Of a DNA stretch of 64,000 nt, positions 25,685 through 39,779 are shown one piece after another. Where the stretch lies: NCBI GenBank assembly GCA_964019155.1, contig OZ025245.1, forward strand, positions 4,079,638-4,143,637, given 5' to 3'. A program made the translations under genes and the position numbers. Within the stretch, counting starts at the first letter, position 1. The number at the start of each line of letters is the position of its first letter. The notes under the pieces are model-generated. The model ran no database searches, had not been told where the DNA came from, and worked only from the letters and a program-made list of their open reading frames with translations. The DNA is from Osedax fenrisi. Lineage: Eukaryota > Annelida > Polychaeta > Sabellida > Siboglinidae.

Positions 25685-27780
25685 AGGGCTCGGAAGATTT
25701 GAGGATTGGAGGATGAGAGGATTGAGGATTGGAGGATTGAAGGATTGGAGGATTAGATGATTGGTGGATTGGGGGATTGGGTGGTTGGGGGGTTGGAGGA
25801 TTGGGGGATTATGATATTGTGGGATTGCTGCATTAGAGTATTGTGGGATTATGGGATTTTGGAGGATTGTGGGATTGTGGGATTGTGGGATTGTGGGATT
25901 GGAGGATTGTGGGATTGGAGGATTGTGGAATTGTGGGATTTGGGATTGTGGTATTAGAGGTTTATGGGATGGGGGAATTGTGGGATTTGAGGATTGGAGG
26001 ATTGTGGGATTGGAGGATTATAGGATTGTAGGATTGGAGGATTGTGGGATTGGTGTATTGTGGGATTATGGGATTGGAGGATTGTGGGATTGGAGGATTA
26101 TGGGATTGTGGGATTGGATGATTATGGGATTGTAGGATTGTAGGATTGTAGGATTGTGGGATTGTAGTATTAGGGTATTGGTGAATTGGGAGATTAGGGT
26201 ATTGGGTGGTTGGGGTATTGTGGTATTGGGGTATTGTGGTATTGGGGGGTTATGGTATTGTGGTATTGGGAGATTGTGGTATTGGGGTATTGGGGTTTGG
26301 GGGTTATGGTATCGGGGACTGTGTTATTGGGGTACTGAGGGGTTGTGGTATAGGGGTATTGTGGTATTGGGGGATTGTGGTGTTGGGTGATTATGGTATT
26401 GGGTGATTGGTGTATTTGGGTATTGGGGGGTTGAGTGGTTGTGGTATTGGGGGACTGTGGTATTGGGGGGTTGTGGTATTGGGGTATTGGGATATTTTGG
26501 TATTGGGTGTTGTGTTATTGGGGGGTTGGGGCTTGTGGTTTTGGGGATTGTGGGATTGTAGGATTGGAGGATTGTGGGATTGTGGGATTGGAGGATTGGA
26601 GGATTGGAGGATTGGAGGTTTGCAGGATTGTGGGATTGAGGATTGTGGGAGTGTGGGATTGGATGATTGTGGGATTGGAGGATTGGTGGATTTTGGGATT
26701 ATGGGAATGGAGGATTGTGGGATTGTGAGATTTAAGGATTGTGGGATTGTAAGATTGGAGGATTGGAGGATTGTGGGATTGTGGGATTGGAGGGTTGTGG
26801 GATTGTGGGATAGGAGGATTGTGAGATTATAGGATTAGAGTATTGTGGGATTGTGGGATTGTGGGATTTTGGGATTGTGGGATTGTTGGATTGTGGGATT
26901 ATGGTATTGTTTGATTGTGGGATTGTGGGATTGAGGGATTATGGACTTGTGGGATTGTTGGAATGGAGGATTGGTGGATTGGGGGTAGAGGGATTGGGGA
27001 ATTGGTGGGGTTAGACGATTGGGGTATTCGAGGAATGGGGGATTGGGGGGTTGTTGGATTGGAGGATTGGAGAATTGTTGGATTGGAGGATAATGGGATT
27101 GGAGGATTAGAGAATTAGAGGATTGTAGGATTGGATGATTATGGGATTGTGGAATTGGATGATTGAGGGAATGTGGGATTGGAGGGTTATGGGATTGTAT
27201 GATTGTGGGATTTTGGGATTGGAGGATTGGAGAATTGAGGGATTGAAGGATTGTAGGATTGGAAGATTGCGGGATTGCGGAATTGGAGGATTGCGGGAAT
27301 GTAGGATTGGAGGATTGTAGCATGTGGAACTGTGGGATTGGAGGATTGGAGTAAATGGGGGATTGGTGGATTGGGAGGTTGGAGAATTGTGGGATTTGAG
27401 GATTGTGGGATTGGAGGATTTAAGGATTGTGGGAGTGGATAATTGGATGGTTGGAGGATTGGAGGATTGTAAAATTGGAGAATTGGAGGATTGGAGGATT
27501 ATGGGATTGGAGGATTGGAGAATTATGGGATTGAAGAATTGGAGGATTTTAGGATTGGGGGGATTGAGGATTGGAGGAATGTGGAATTGAGGAATTGAGG
27601 AATTGGGGAATTGTGGAATTGTGGAATTGTGGAATTGAGGAAATGAGGGATTGAGGAAGTGAGGAATTGAGAGAATGAATGATTGGGAGATTGGGAGGTT
27701 GGGATATTGGAATATTGGGAGATTGGGAGATTGAGGAATTGCGGAATTAAGGAATTAAGGCATTGAGCATGATTGAATCC
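25685..27780. repeat. G-rich GGATTGTGG minisatellite
   Basis: This is a degenerate 8-10 base repeat (GGATTGTGG, GGATTGGA, GGTATTGGG) with almost all G on the + strand. The section 25770-25800 has four or more runs of three to six G and could form a G-quadruplex. Open frames rich in Trp, Gly, Ile and Leu are translation of the repeat and should not be called genes. Confidence 0.95.
26161..27701 (+). repeat. G-rich palindrome, left arm
   Basis: The variant order of this arm is reproduced inverted at 27854-29284. It starts at TTGTAGTATTAGGGTATTGG and ends in GATTGGGAGATTGGGAGG. Because the units are degenerate, conservation of their order shows a true inverted duplication and not two independent arrays. 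Confidence 0.93.
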
Positions 27781-29715
27781 CACAATCTCTCAACACCTCA
27801 ACACCTCAACACCTCAACACCTCAATCCCTCAATAACACAATACAACAACATCACAACCCCCCAATCTCCCAATCATTCATTCTCTCAATTCCTCACTTC
27901 CTCAATCCCTCATTTCCTCAATTCCACAATTCCACAATTCCACAATTCCCCAATTCCTCAATTCCTCAATTCCACATTCCTCCAATCCTCAATCCCCCCA
28001 ATAATACAATCCTCCAATTCTTCAATCCCATAATTCTCCAATCCTCCAATCCCATAATCCTCCAATCCTCCAATTCTCCAATTTTACAATCCTCCAATCC
28101 TCCAACCATCCAATTATCCACTCCCACAATCCTCAAATCCTCCAATCCCACAATCCTCAAATCCCACAATTCTCCAATCTCCCAATCCACCAATCCCCCA
28201 TTTACTCCAATCCTCCAATCCCTCAGTTCCACATCCTACAATCCTCCAATCCTACATTCCCGCAATCCTCCAATTCCGCAATCCCGCAATCTTCCAATCC
28301 TACAATCCTTCAATCCCACAATTCTCCAATCCTCCAATCCCAAAATCCCACAATCATACAATCCCATAACCCTCCAATCCCACATTCTCTCAATCATCCA
28401 ATTCCACAATCCCATAATCATCCAATCCTACAATGCTCTAATCCTCTAATCCTCCAATCCCATTATCCTCCAATCCAACAATTCTCCAATCCTCCAATCC
28501 AACAACCCCCCAATCCCCCATTCCTCGAATACCCCAATCGTCTAACCCCACCAATTCCCCAATCCCTCTACCCCCAATCCACCAATTCTCCATTCCAACA
28601 ATCCCACAAGTCCATAATCCCTCAATCCCACAATCCCACAATCAAACAATACCATAATCCCACAATCCAACAATCCCACAATCCCACAATCCCAAAATCC
28701 CACAATCCCACAATCCCACAATACTCTAATCCCATAATCTCACAATCCTCCTATCCCACAATCCCACAATCCTCCAATCCCACAATCCCACAATCCTCCA
28801 ATCCTCCAATCCTACAATCCCACAATCCTTAAATCTCACAATTCCACAATCCTCCATTCCCATAATCCCACAATCCACCAATCCTACAATCCCATAATCC
28901 CCAAAACCACAAGCCCCAACCCCCCAATAACACAACACCCAATACCAAAACATCCCAATACCCCAATACCACAACCCCCCAATACCACAGTCCCCCAATA
29001 CCACAACCACTCAACCCCCCAATACCGAAATACACCAATCACCCAATACCACAATCACCCAACACCACAATCCCCCAATACCACAATACCCCTATACCAC
29101 AACCCCTCAGTACCCCAATAACACAGTCCCCGATACCATAACCCCCAAACCCCAATACCCCAATACCACAATCTCCCAATACCACAATACCATAACCCCC
29201 CAATACCACAATACCCCAATACCACAATACCCCAACCACCCAATACCCTAATCTCCCAATTCACCAATACCCTAATACTACAATTCCACTCTCCCCCAAT
29301 ACCACAACCCCCAATACCACAATAAAACAACCCCCCAATACCACAATCCCCCAATACCACAATACTCCAACCCCCCAATACCCCAATACCATACTCCCCA
29401 ATACCACAATACCATACTCCCCCAATACCACAATATCCCAACCCCCCAATACCATAACCCCCCAATTCCAAACTCCCCCAATACCGCAACCCCCCAATAC
29501 CGCAACCCTCTAATACCACGCTCCCCCAATACCACACTCCCCCAATACCACAATACCACAATACCCCAATACCCCAACCACAATACCCCAATACCGCAAT
29601 ACCCCAATACCAAAATCCCCCATTCCCCCATTCCTCCAACAACCCAACCCCCCAACCACCCAATTCCCCAACCCCCCAATACCCCCAATACAACAATCCC
29701 CCTACCCCCCAATAC
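27781..29715. repeat. C-rich (CAATCCCA)n minisatellite
   Basis: This is the complement-strand version of the upstream array. The outer part, 29285-29715, consists of CCCCAATACCACAAT units that have no partner on the left side. Confidence 0.95.
27854..29284 (-). repeat. G-rich palindrome, right arm
   Basis: This is the inverted partner of 26161-27701. It is about 110 bases shorter, mainly from one deletion relative to the left arm (left 26570-26690). The arms are separated by a spacer of about 150 bases with CTCAACAC repeats (27785-27825). Confidence 0.93.
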
Positions 29716-29807
29716 CACTAGTATACCCAGAGAGTCGCATTTAAAAAAACCTGATTACAACATTATTATATACGGTTATTATATGATCGTTATTAAAAAA
29801 GGAGCGT

Positions 29808-30188
29808 ATTCTCTAGATTAATTATATATTTGCGATCAATTTTATTTAATTAATCTACAATTATTTACATATTATATCCCTACTTATATAGATATATTAA
29901 AAATTAAATCTGCGAGAGATTATTGGTATATAAATCGTAGTAATATGTTACTTTAATAACTATTAATATAATTAGAATATTAAATTATAAACAGATATAA
30001 AATAATTATAAAATACTATTACTACTATACCCAGATATTCGCTTTTCAAAAAAAAACTTGATAACCCATAGTGGTGTGTTATTTCATTTAGCAATAACAA
30101 TAACAGTAATAGTAATAGTAATAGTAATAGTAATAGTAATAGTAAATGTAATAGTAATAGTAATACTAATAGTAATACTAATTACATA

Positions 30189-30229
<41 letters not shown>

Positions 30230-30578
30230 TGGGAATTATGTCTAATACGGGCCGGTGTGTAATACGGGCCACTGCGATATCTCAGTAACTATTGTTCAAA
30301 TCAAAAAAAAATATATACAAGATTTATTTAGTATCACATTTCTATTAATAAGGGGTGTTTTTTATTTTAATATTTGCATTTATATTTTATATCTGTTTAT
30401 AATTTAATATTCTAATTATATTATTAGTTATTAAAGTAACATATTATTACGATTTATATACCAATAATCTCTCGCAAATTTAATTTTAAATATTTATAAA
30501 TAAGTAGGGATATAATATGTAAATAATTATAGATTAATTAAATAAAATTGATCGCAAATATATAATTAATCTAGAGAA

Positions 30579-30588
<10 letters not shown>
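29808..30588. repeat. Inverted repeat flanking a 380-bp core
   Basis: The arms 29808-30005 and 30383-30588 are reverse complements; both contain CCAATAATCTCTCGCA or its complement and the TAAAATTGATCGC word. The core holds a short (TAGTAA)n run (about 30100-30170), a (TA)n tract and the left TIR of element 2. This fits a foldback element into which something else was inserted. Confidence 0.8.
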
Positions 30589-30625
<37 letters not shown>

Positions 30626-30954
30626 TATTAATTTATTATATATATTGAAACTACACATTAAATTAATATAATTGGTATTTGTAAACTTGTTTTTATATAG
30701 TTTTGATCTAGTATTAGATTTAATGATATACTGAAAATTATAAATAATCTAATATAATATAGATTAAGTTCAATATATAGCTTAATATGTTATATCAATA
30801 AATTAATTTATCCAAGTAGATGCAGTATTTAATGCAATTGTCCATGATAATGCCATGTATTACAATTAATTATATTCAGTTATAACTGTATAATTAAACT
30901 AATATTAACTACAAACTAACCAATACGACGTACACTGTACGTCGTACAGTGTAC

Positions 30955-31435
30955 ACTCCGGTATATACTATGTGATATGGTTCTGTGGGTATCACGTGAG
31001 AAGGAGTAATGTCCAGTTAAGAAGTGTAGAAGAATCTAAAACTAGAATATATGACAGAGGACACGATGTTAACATCGAGGAGTTTTGCGGTAATATAACG
31101 ATTTCGTATGTTTATATAGCATGGACCGTTGTGGCTGAAGTCATACTATTGGTTAATAATATCTTGAGTGACATCCGAAATTCATATTGTCATTGTTATT
31201 TATACGCGCTAGTCGAGAATATCAATATAAAAAAAGTTTCTTTGTATCGATTGTCACGACACAACACCAAACAATATGGCGCTATAGTTACGGTCAGATA
31301 TGTAGATATTAACATAGTATCATCTATCCTATATTCTAGTTGTGGCTTTCTTCTTCACTTCCTAACTGGACATAACTGCCTTCTCACGTCATCCTCACAC
31401 AACCGTATAACACAGTATTTACCTGAGTGTACGTC
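30955..31435. mobile_element. Long-TIR MITE (about 480 bp)
   Basis: GTACACTCCGGTATATACT at the left and its diverged complement at 31435 start TIRs of about 110 bases that include CACGTGAGAAGG and ATGTCCAGTTA in both. The 163-codon open frame over this interval runs through both TIRs and has no domain, so it is an artefact of the foldback. Confidence 0.8.
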
Positions 31436-34290
31436 TTATTGGTTAGTTTTTTGTATACATTAATTTAGTTATAACTACATATAATTAATTATAATACATA
31501 TTCTTATTGCACTTGCATTATACTTTTGTAATACTCTTATAGTATTACAATAATATTATAGTATTATAATAATTATACTCTTATAATACTCTTATAGTAT
31601 TATAATACTCTTATAATACTCTTATAGTATATTAATACTCTTATAATACTCTTATAGTATTATAATACTCTTATAATACTCTTATAGTATTATAATACTC
31701 TTATAATACTCTTATAGTATTATAATACTCTTGTAATACTCTTATAGTATTATAATAATCTTATAATACTCTTATAGTATTATAATACTCATGTAATACT
31801 CTTATAGTATTACAATAATTATACTCTTATAATACTCTTATAATACTCTTATAGTATTATAATACTCTTATAATACTCTTATAGTATTATAATACTCTTA
31901 TAATACTCTTATAGTATTACAATTATCTTATAATACTCTTCTAGTATTATAATAATCATGTAATACTCTTATAGTATTACAATCATTATACTCTTATAAT
32001 ACTCTTATAGTTTTATAATATTCTTATAATACTCTTATAGTATTATAATACTCTTGTAATACTTGTATAGTATTATAATAATCTTATAATACTCTTATAG
32101 TATTATAATACTCATGTAATACTCTTATAGTATTACAATAATTATACTCTTATAATACTCTAATAATATTATAATACTCTTATAATACTCTTATAGTATT
32201 ATAATACTCATATAATACTCTTATAGTATTATAATACTCTTATAGGATTACAATAATCTTATAATACTCTTATAGTATTATAATACTCATGTAATACTCT
32301 TATAGTATTACAATAATTATACTCTTATAATACTCTTATAGTATTATAATACTCTTGTAATACTCTTATAGTATTATAATACTCTTATAATACTCTTATA
32401 GTATTATAATACTCTTGTAATACTCTTATAGTATTAAAATTATCTTATAATACTCTTATAGTATTATAATAATCATGTAATACTCTTATAGTATTACAAT
32501 AATTATACTCTTATAATACTCTTATAGTTTTATAATATTCTTATAATAATCTTATAATACTATTATAGTATTATAATACTCTTGTAATACTATTATAGTA
32601 TTATAATAATCTTATAATACTCTTATAGTATTATAATACTCTTATAGTATTACAATAATTATACTCTTATAATACTCTTATAGTATTATAATACTCATGT
32701 AATACTCTTATAGTATTACAATAATTATACTCTTATAATACTCTTAAGAGTATAATTATAGTATTATAATACTCTTATAATACTCTTATAGTATTATAAT
32801 ACTCATATAATACTCTTATAGTATTATAATACTCTTGTAATACTCTTATAGTATTACAATAATCTTATAATACTCATATAATACTCTTATAGTATTATAA
32901 TACTCTTGTAATACTCTTATATTATTACAATAATCTTATAATACTCATGTAATACTCTTATAGTATTACAATAATATTATAATACTCTTATAGTATTATA
33001 ATACTCTTATAATACTCTTATAGTATATTAATACTCTTATAATACTCTTATAGTATTATAATACTCATGTAATACTCTTATAGTATTACAATAAGTATAC
33101 TCTTATAATACTCTTATAGTATTATAATACTCTTATAATACTCTTATAGTATTATAATACTCATATAATACTCTTATAGTATTATAATACTCTTGTAATA
33201 CTCTTATAGTATTACAATAATCTTATAATACTCATGTAATACTCTTATAGTATTACAATAATATTATAATACTCTTATAGTATTATAATAATCATGTAAT
33301 ACTCTTATAGTATTACAATAATTATACTCTTATAATACTCTTATAGTTTTATAATATTCTTATAATAATCTTATAATACTCTTATAGTATTATAATACTC
33401 TTGTAATACTCTTATAGTATTATAATACTCTTATAATACTCTTATAGTATATTAATACTCTTATAATACTCTTATAGTATTATAATACTCATGTAATACT
33501 CTTATAGTATTACAATAAGTATACTCTTATAATACTCTTATAGTATTATAATACTCTTATAATACTCTTATAGTATTATAATACTCTTATAATACTCTTA
33601 TAGTATTATAATACTCTTGTAATACTCTTATAGTATTACAATAATCTTATAATACTCTTATAGTATTATAATACTCATGTAATACTCTTATAGTATTACA
33701 ATAATTATACTCTTATAATACTCTTATAGTATTATAATACTCTTATAATACTCTTATAGTATTATAATACTCTTGTAATACTCTTATAGTATTACAATTA
33801 TCTTATAATACTCTTATAGTATTATAATAATCATGTAATACTCTTATAGTATTACAATAATTATACTCTTATAATACTCTTATAGTTTTATAATATTCTT
33901 ATAATAATCTTATAATACTCTTATAGTATTATAATACTCTTATAGTATTACAATAATTATACTCTTATAATACTCTTATAGTATTATAATACTCATGTAA
34001 TACTCTTATAGTATTACAATAATCTTAAAATACTCTTATAGTATTACAATAATCTTATAATACTCTTATAGTATTATAATACTCATGTAATACTCTTATA
34101 GTATTACAATAATTATACTCTTATAATACTCTTATAGTATTATAATACTCTTATAATACTCTTATAGTATTATAATACTCTTGTAATTATCTTATAGTAT
34201 TACAATAATCTTATAATACTCTTATAGTATTATAATACTCATGTAATACTCTTATAGTATTACAATAATTATACTCTTATAATACTCTTA

Positions 34291-34571
34291 TAATAATAAT
34301 AATATAATATTTACTTATTGAATCGCACATATAATAATATCGGATACAAATGGACCCCTCAAGAAGTCATAGACTTGTACATGTTATAAATAACTGTGAG
34401 GAGCCCCGGACAATACAAAACAAATAGTAACATTTTTTTTCTTGTGTTTTGATTTATCGTTTATTAAATTCTTGATAAACACAAGAGAAAAACAAGAACT
34501 ATCTGGAGTCGTACTCGGGACCTCTGGCTTACTAGCTTTTGGTTGTCCCACTGAGCCATCGACCCCAGACT
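34291..34571 (-). mobile_element. tRNA-derived SINE, copy 1
   Basis: On the minus strand the head reads TCTGGGGTCGATGGCTCAGT. It carries an A box (TGGCTCAGTGG) and a B-box region in which GGTTCGA has become AGTACGA-like; the + strand reads GTCGTACTCGG. A hairpin follows (CTTGTGTTT with AAACACAAG), then a unique body and an (ATT)n tail. Confidence 0.85.
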
Positions 34572-35400
34572 GAATTATTCTATTATAATACTCTTATAGT
34601 ATTATAATACTCTTATAATACTCTTATAGTATTATAATACTCTTGTAATACTTGTATAGTATTATAATAATCTTATAATACTCTTATAGTATTATAATAC
34701 TCTTGTAATACTCTTATAGTATTACAATAATTATACTCTTATAATACAATTATAGTTTTATAATACTCTTATAATACTATTATAGTATTATAATACTCTT
34801 GTAATACTTGTATAGTATTATAATAATCTTATAATACTCTTATAGTATTATAATACTCTTGTAATACTCTTATAGTGTTACAATAATTATACTCTTATAA
34901 TACTCTTATAGTATTATAATACTCATATAATACTCTTATAGTATTACAATAATCTTATAATACTCTTATAGTATTACAATAATTTTATAATACTCTTATA
35001 GTATTATAATACTCATGTAATACTCTTATAGTATTACAATAATTATACTCTTATAATACTCTTATAGTATTATAATACTCATGTAATACTCTTATAGTAT
35101 TACAATAATCTTATAATACTCTTATAGTATTACAATAATCTTATAATACTCTTATAGTATTATAATACTCATGTAATACTCTTATAGTATTACAATAATT
35201 ATACTCTTATAATACTCTTATAGTATTATAATACTCTTATAATACTCTTATAGTATTATAATACTCTTGTAATTATCTTATAGTATTACAATAATCTTAT
35301 AATACTCTTATAGTATTATAATACTCATGTAATACTCTTATAGTATTACAATAATTATACTCTTATAATACTCTTATAGTATTATAATACTCTTATAATA

Positions 35401-35675
35401 ATAATAATATAATATTTACTTATTGAATCGCACATATAATAATATCGGATACAAATGGACCCCTCAAGAAGTCATAGACTTGTACATGTTATAAATAACT
35501 GTGAGGAGCCCCGGACAATACAAAACAAATAGTAACATTTTTTTTCTTGTGTTTTGATTTATCGTTTATTAAATTCTTGATAAACACAAGAGAAAAACAA
35601 GAACTATCTGGAGTCGTACCCGGGACCTCTGGCTTACTAGCTTTTGGTTGTCCCACTGAGCCATCGACCCCAGAC
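35401..35675 (-). mobile_element. tRNA-derived SINE, copy 2
   Basis: The architecture and satellite flanks are the same as copy 1. The + strand B-box region reads GTCGTACCCGG, one change from the RNA polymerase III consensus. It starts 1105 bases after copy 1. Confidence 0.85.
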
Positions 35676-36657
35676 TGAATTATTCTATTATAATACTCTT
35701 ATAGTATTATAATACTCTTATAATACTCTTATAGTATTATAATACTCTTGTAATACTTGTATAGTATTATAATAATCTTATAATACTCTTATAGTATTAT
35801 AATACTCTTGTAATACTCTTATAGTATTACAATAATTATACTCTTATAATACAATTATAGTTTTATAATACTCTTGTAATACTCTTATAGTATTATAATA
35901 CTCTTATAATACTCTTATAGTATATTAATACTCTTATAATACTCTTATAGTATTATAATACTCTTGTAATACTCTTATAGTATTACAATAATCTTATAAT
36001 ACTCTTATAGTATTATAATACTCATGTAATACTCTTATAGTATTACAATAATTATACTCTTATAATACTCTTATAGTATTATAATACTCTTATAATACTC
36101 TTATAGTATTATAATACTCTTGTAATACTCTTATAGTATTACAATTATCTTATAATACTCTTATAGTATTATAATAATCATGTAATACTCTTATAGTATT
36201 ACAATAATTATACTCTTATAATACTCTTATAGTTTTATAATATTCTTATAATAATCTTATAATACTCTTATAGTATTATAATACTCTTATAGTATTACAA
36301 TAATTATACTCTTATAATACTCTTATAGTATTATAATACTCATGTAATACTCTTATAGTATTACAATAATCTTATAATACTCTTATAGTATTACAATAAT
36401 CTTATAATACTCTTATAGTATTATAATACTCATGTAATACTCTTATAGTATTACAATAATTATACTCTTATAATACTCTTATAGTAATATAATACTCTTA
36501 TAATACTCTTATAGTATTATAATACTCTTGTAATTATCTTATAGTATTACAATAATCTTATAATACTCTTATAGTATTATAATACTCATGTAATACTCTT
36601 ATAGTATTACAATAATTATACTCTTATAATACTCTTATAGTATTATAATACTCTTAT

Positions 36658-36936
36658 AATAATAATAATATAATATTTACTTATTGAATCGCACATATAA
36701 TAATATCGGATACAAATGGACCCCTCAAGAAGTCATAGACTTGTACATGTTATAAATAACTGTGAGGAGCCCCGGACAATACAAAACAAATAGTAACATT
36801 TTTTTTCTTGTGTTTTGATTTATCGTTTATTAAATTCTTGATAAACACAAGAGAAAAACAAGAACTATCTGGAGTCGTACCCGGGACCTCTGGCTTACTA
36901 GCTTTTGGTTGTCCCACTGAGCCATCGACCCCAGAC
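36658..36936 (-). mobile_element. tRNA-derived SINE, copy 3
   Basis: It shares the GTCGTACCCGG B-box mutation and the flanking TGAATTATTCTATTATAATA with copy 2. Such identical junctions mean co-amplification with the satellite. Confidence 0.85.
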
Positions 36937-39499
36937 TGAATTATTCTATTATAATACTCTTATAGTATTATAATACTCTTATAATACTCTTATAGTATTA
37001 TAATACTCTTGTAATACTTGTATAGTATTATAATAATCTTATAATACTCTTATAGTATTATAATACTCTTGTAATACTCTTATAGTATTACAATAATTAT
37101 ACTCTTATAATACAATTATAGTTTTATAATACTCTTATAATACTATTATAGTATTATAATACTCTTGTAATACTTGTATAGTATTATAATAATCTTATAA
37201 TACTCTTATAGTATTATAATACTCTTGTAATACTCTTATAGTGTTACAATAATTATACTCTTATAATACTCTTATAGTATTATAATACTCATATAATACT
37301 CTTATAGTATTACAATAATCTTATAATACTCTTATAGTATTACAATAATTTTATAATACTCTTATAGTATTATAATACTCATGTAATACTCTTATAGTAT
37401 TACAATAATTATACTCTTATAATACTCTTATAGTATTATAATACTCTTATAATACTCGTATAGTATATTAATACTCTTATAATACTCTTATAGTATTATA
37501 ATACTCGTGTAATACTCTTATAGTATTACAATAAGTATACTCTTATAATACTCTTATAGTATTATAATACTCTTATAATACTCTTATAGTATTATAATAC
37601 TCATATAATACTCTTATAGTATTATAATACTCTTGTAATACTCTTATAGTATTACAATAATCTTATAATACTCATGTAATACTCTTATAGTATTACAATA
37701 ATATTATAATACTCTTATAGTATTATAATAATCATGTAATACTCTTATAGTATTACAATAATTATACTCTTATAATACTCTTATAGTTTTATAATATTCT
37801 TATAATAATCTTATAATACTCTTATAGTATTATAATACTCTTGTAATACTCTTATAGTATTATAATACTCTTATAATACTCTTATAGTATATTAATACTC
37901 TTATAATACTCTTATAGTATTATAATACTCATGTAATACTCTTATAGTATTACAATAAGTATACTCTTATAATACTCTTATAGTATTATAATACTCTTAT
38001 AATACTCTTATAGTATTATAATACTCTTATAATACTCTTATAGTATTATAATACTCTTGTAATACTCTTATAGTATTACAATAATCTTATAATACTCTTA
38101 TAGTATTATAATACTCATGTAATACTCTTATAGTATTACAATAATTATACTCTTATAATACTCTTATAGTATTATAATACTCTTATAATACTCTTATAGT
38201 ATTATAATACTCTTGTAATACTCTTATAGTATTACAATTATCTTATAATACTCTTATAGTATTATAATAATCATGTAATACTCTTATAGTATTACAATAA
38301 TTATACTCTTATAATACTCTTATAGTTTTATAATATTCTTATAATAATCTTATAATACTCTTATAGTATTATAATACTCTTATAGTATTACAATAATTAT
38401 ACTCTTATAATACTCTTATAGTATTATAATACTCATGTAATACTCTTATAGTATTACAATAATCTTATAATACTCTTATAGTATTACAATAATCTTATAA
38501 TACTCTTATAGTATTATAATACTCATGTAATACTCTTATAGTATTACAATAATTATACTCTTATAATATTCTTATAGTATTATAATACTCTTATAATACT
38601 CTTATAGTATTATAATACTCTTATAATACTCTTATAGTATATTAATACTCTTATAATACTCTTATAGTATTATAATACTCATGTAATACTCTTATAGTAT
38701 TACAATAAGTATACTCTTATAATACTCTTATAGTATTATAATACTCTTATAATACTCTTATAGTATTATAATACTCTTATAATACTCTTATAGTATTATA
38801 ATACTCTTGTAATACTCTTATAGTATTACAATAATCTTATAATACTCTTATAGTATTATAATACTCATGTAATACTCTTATAGTATTACAATAATTATAC
38901 TCTTATAATACTCTTATAGTATTATAATACTCTTATAATACTCTTATAGTATTATAATACTCTTGTAATACTCTTATAGTATTACAATTATCTTATAATA
39001 CTCTTATAGTATTATAATAATCATGTAATACTCTTATAGTATTACAATAATTATACTCTTATAATACTCTTATAGTTTTATAATATTCTTATAATAATCT
39101 TATAATACTCTTATAGTATTATAATACTCTTATAGTATTACAATAATTATACTCTTATAATACTCTTATAGTATTATAATACTCATGTAATACTCTTATA
39201 GTATTACAATAATCTTATAATACTCTTATAGTATTACAATAATCTTATAATACTCATATAGTATTATAATACTCATGTAATACTCTTATAGTATTACAAT
39301 AATTATACTCTTATAATACTCTTATAGTATTATAATACTCTTATAATACTCTTATAGTATTATAATACTCTTGTAATTATCTTATAGTATTACAATAATC
39401 TTATAATACTCTTATAGTATTATAATACTCATGTAATACTCTTATAGTATTACAATAATTATACTCTTATAATACTCTTATAGTATTATAATACTCTTA

Positions 39500-39779
39500 T
39501 AATAATAATAATATAATATTTACTTATTGAATCGCACATATAATAATATCGGATACAAATGGACCCCTCAAGAAGTCATAGACTTGTACATGTTATAAAT
39601 AACTGTGAGGAGCCCCGGACAATACAAAACAAATAGTAACATTTTTTTTCTTGTGTTTTGATTTATCGTTTATTAAATTCTTGATAAACACAAGAGAAAA
39701 ACAAGAACTATCTGGAGTCGTACCCGGGACCTCTGGCTTACTAGCTTTTGGTTGTCCCACTGAGCCATCGACCCCAGAC
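39500..39779 (-). mobile_element. tRNA-derived SINE, copy 4
   Basis: Matches copies 2 and 3, including flanks and B-box mutation; 2843 bases after copy 3. Confidence 0.85.

Noticed and set aside
25757..29718. Many Trp/Gly/Ile or Pro/Asn/Ser-rich open frames on both strands
   Set aside because: Pure translation of the GGATTGTGG minisatellite and its inverted copy.
30972..31463. 163-codon open frame
   Set aside because: It runs through both TIRs of a foldback MITE; the second half is the complement of the first, so it is not a gene.
34500..34571. A functional tRNA gene in the satellite
   Set aside because: A and B boxes are present but the D, anticodon and T stems do not pair properly, and the sequence continues into a SINE body; it is a SINE head.
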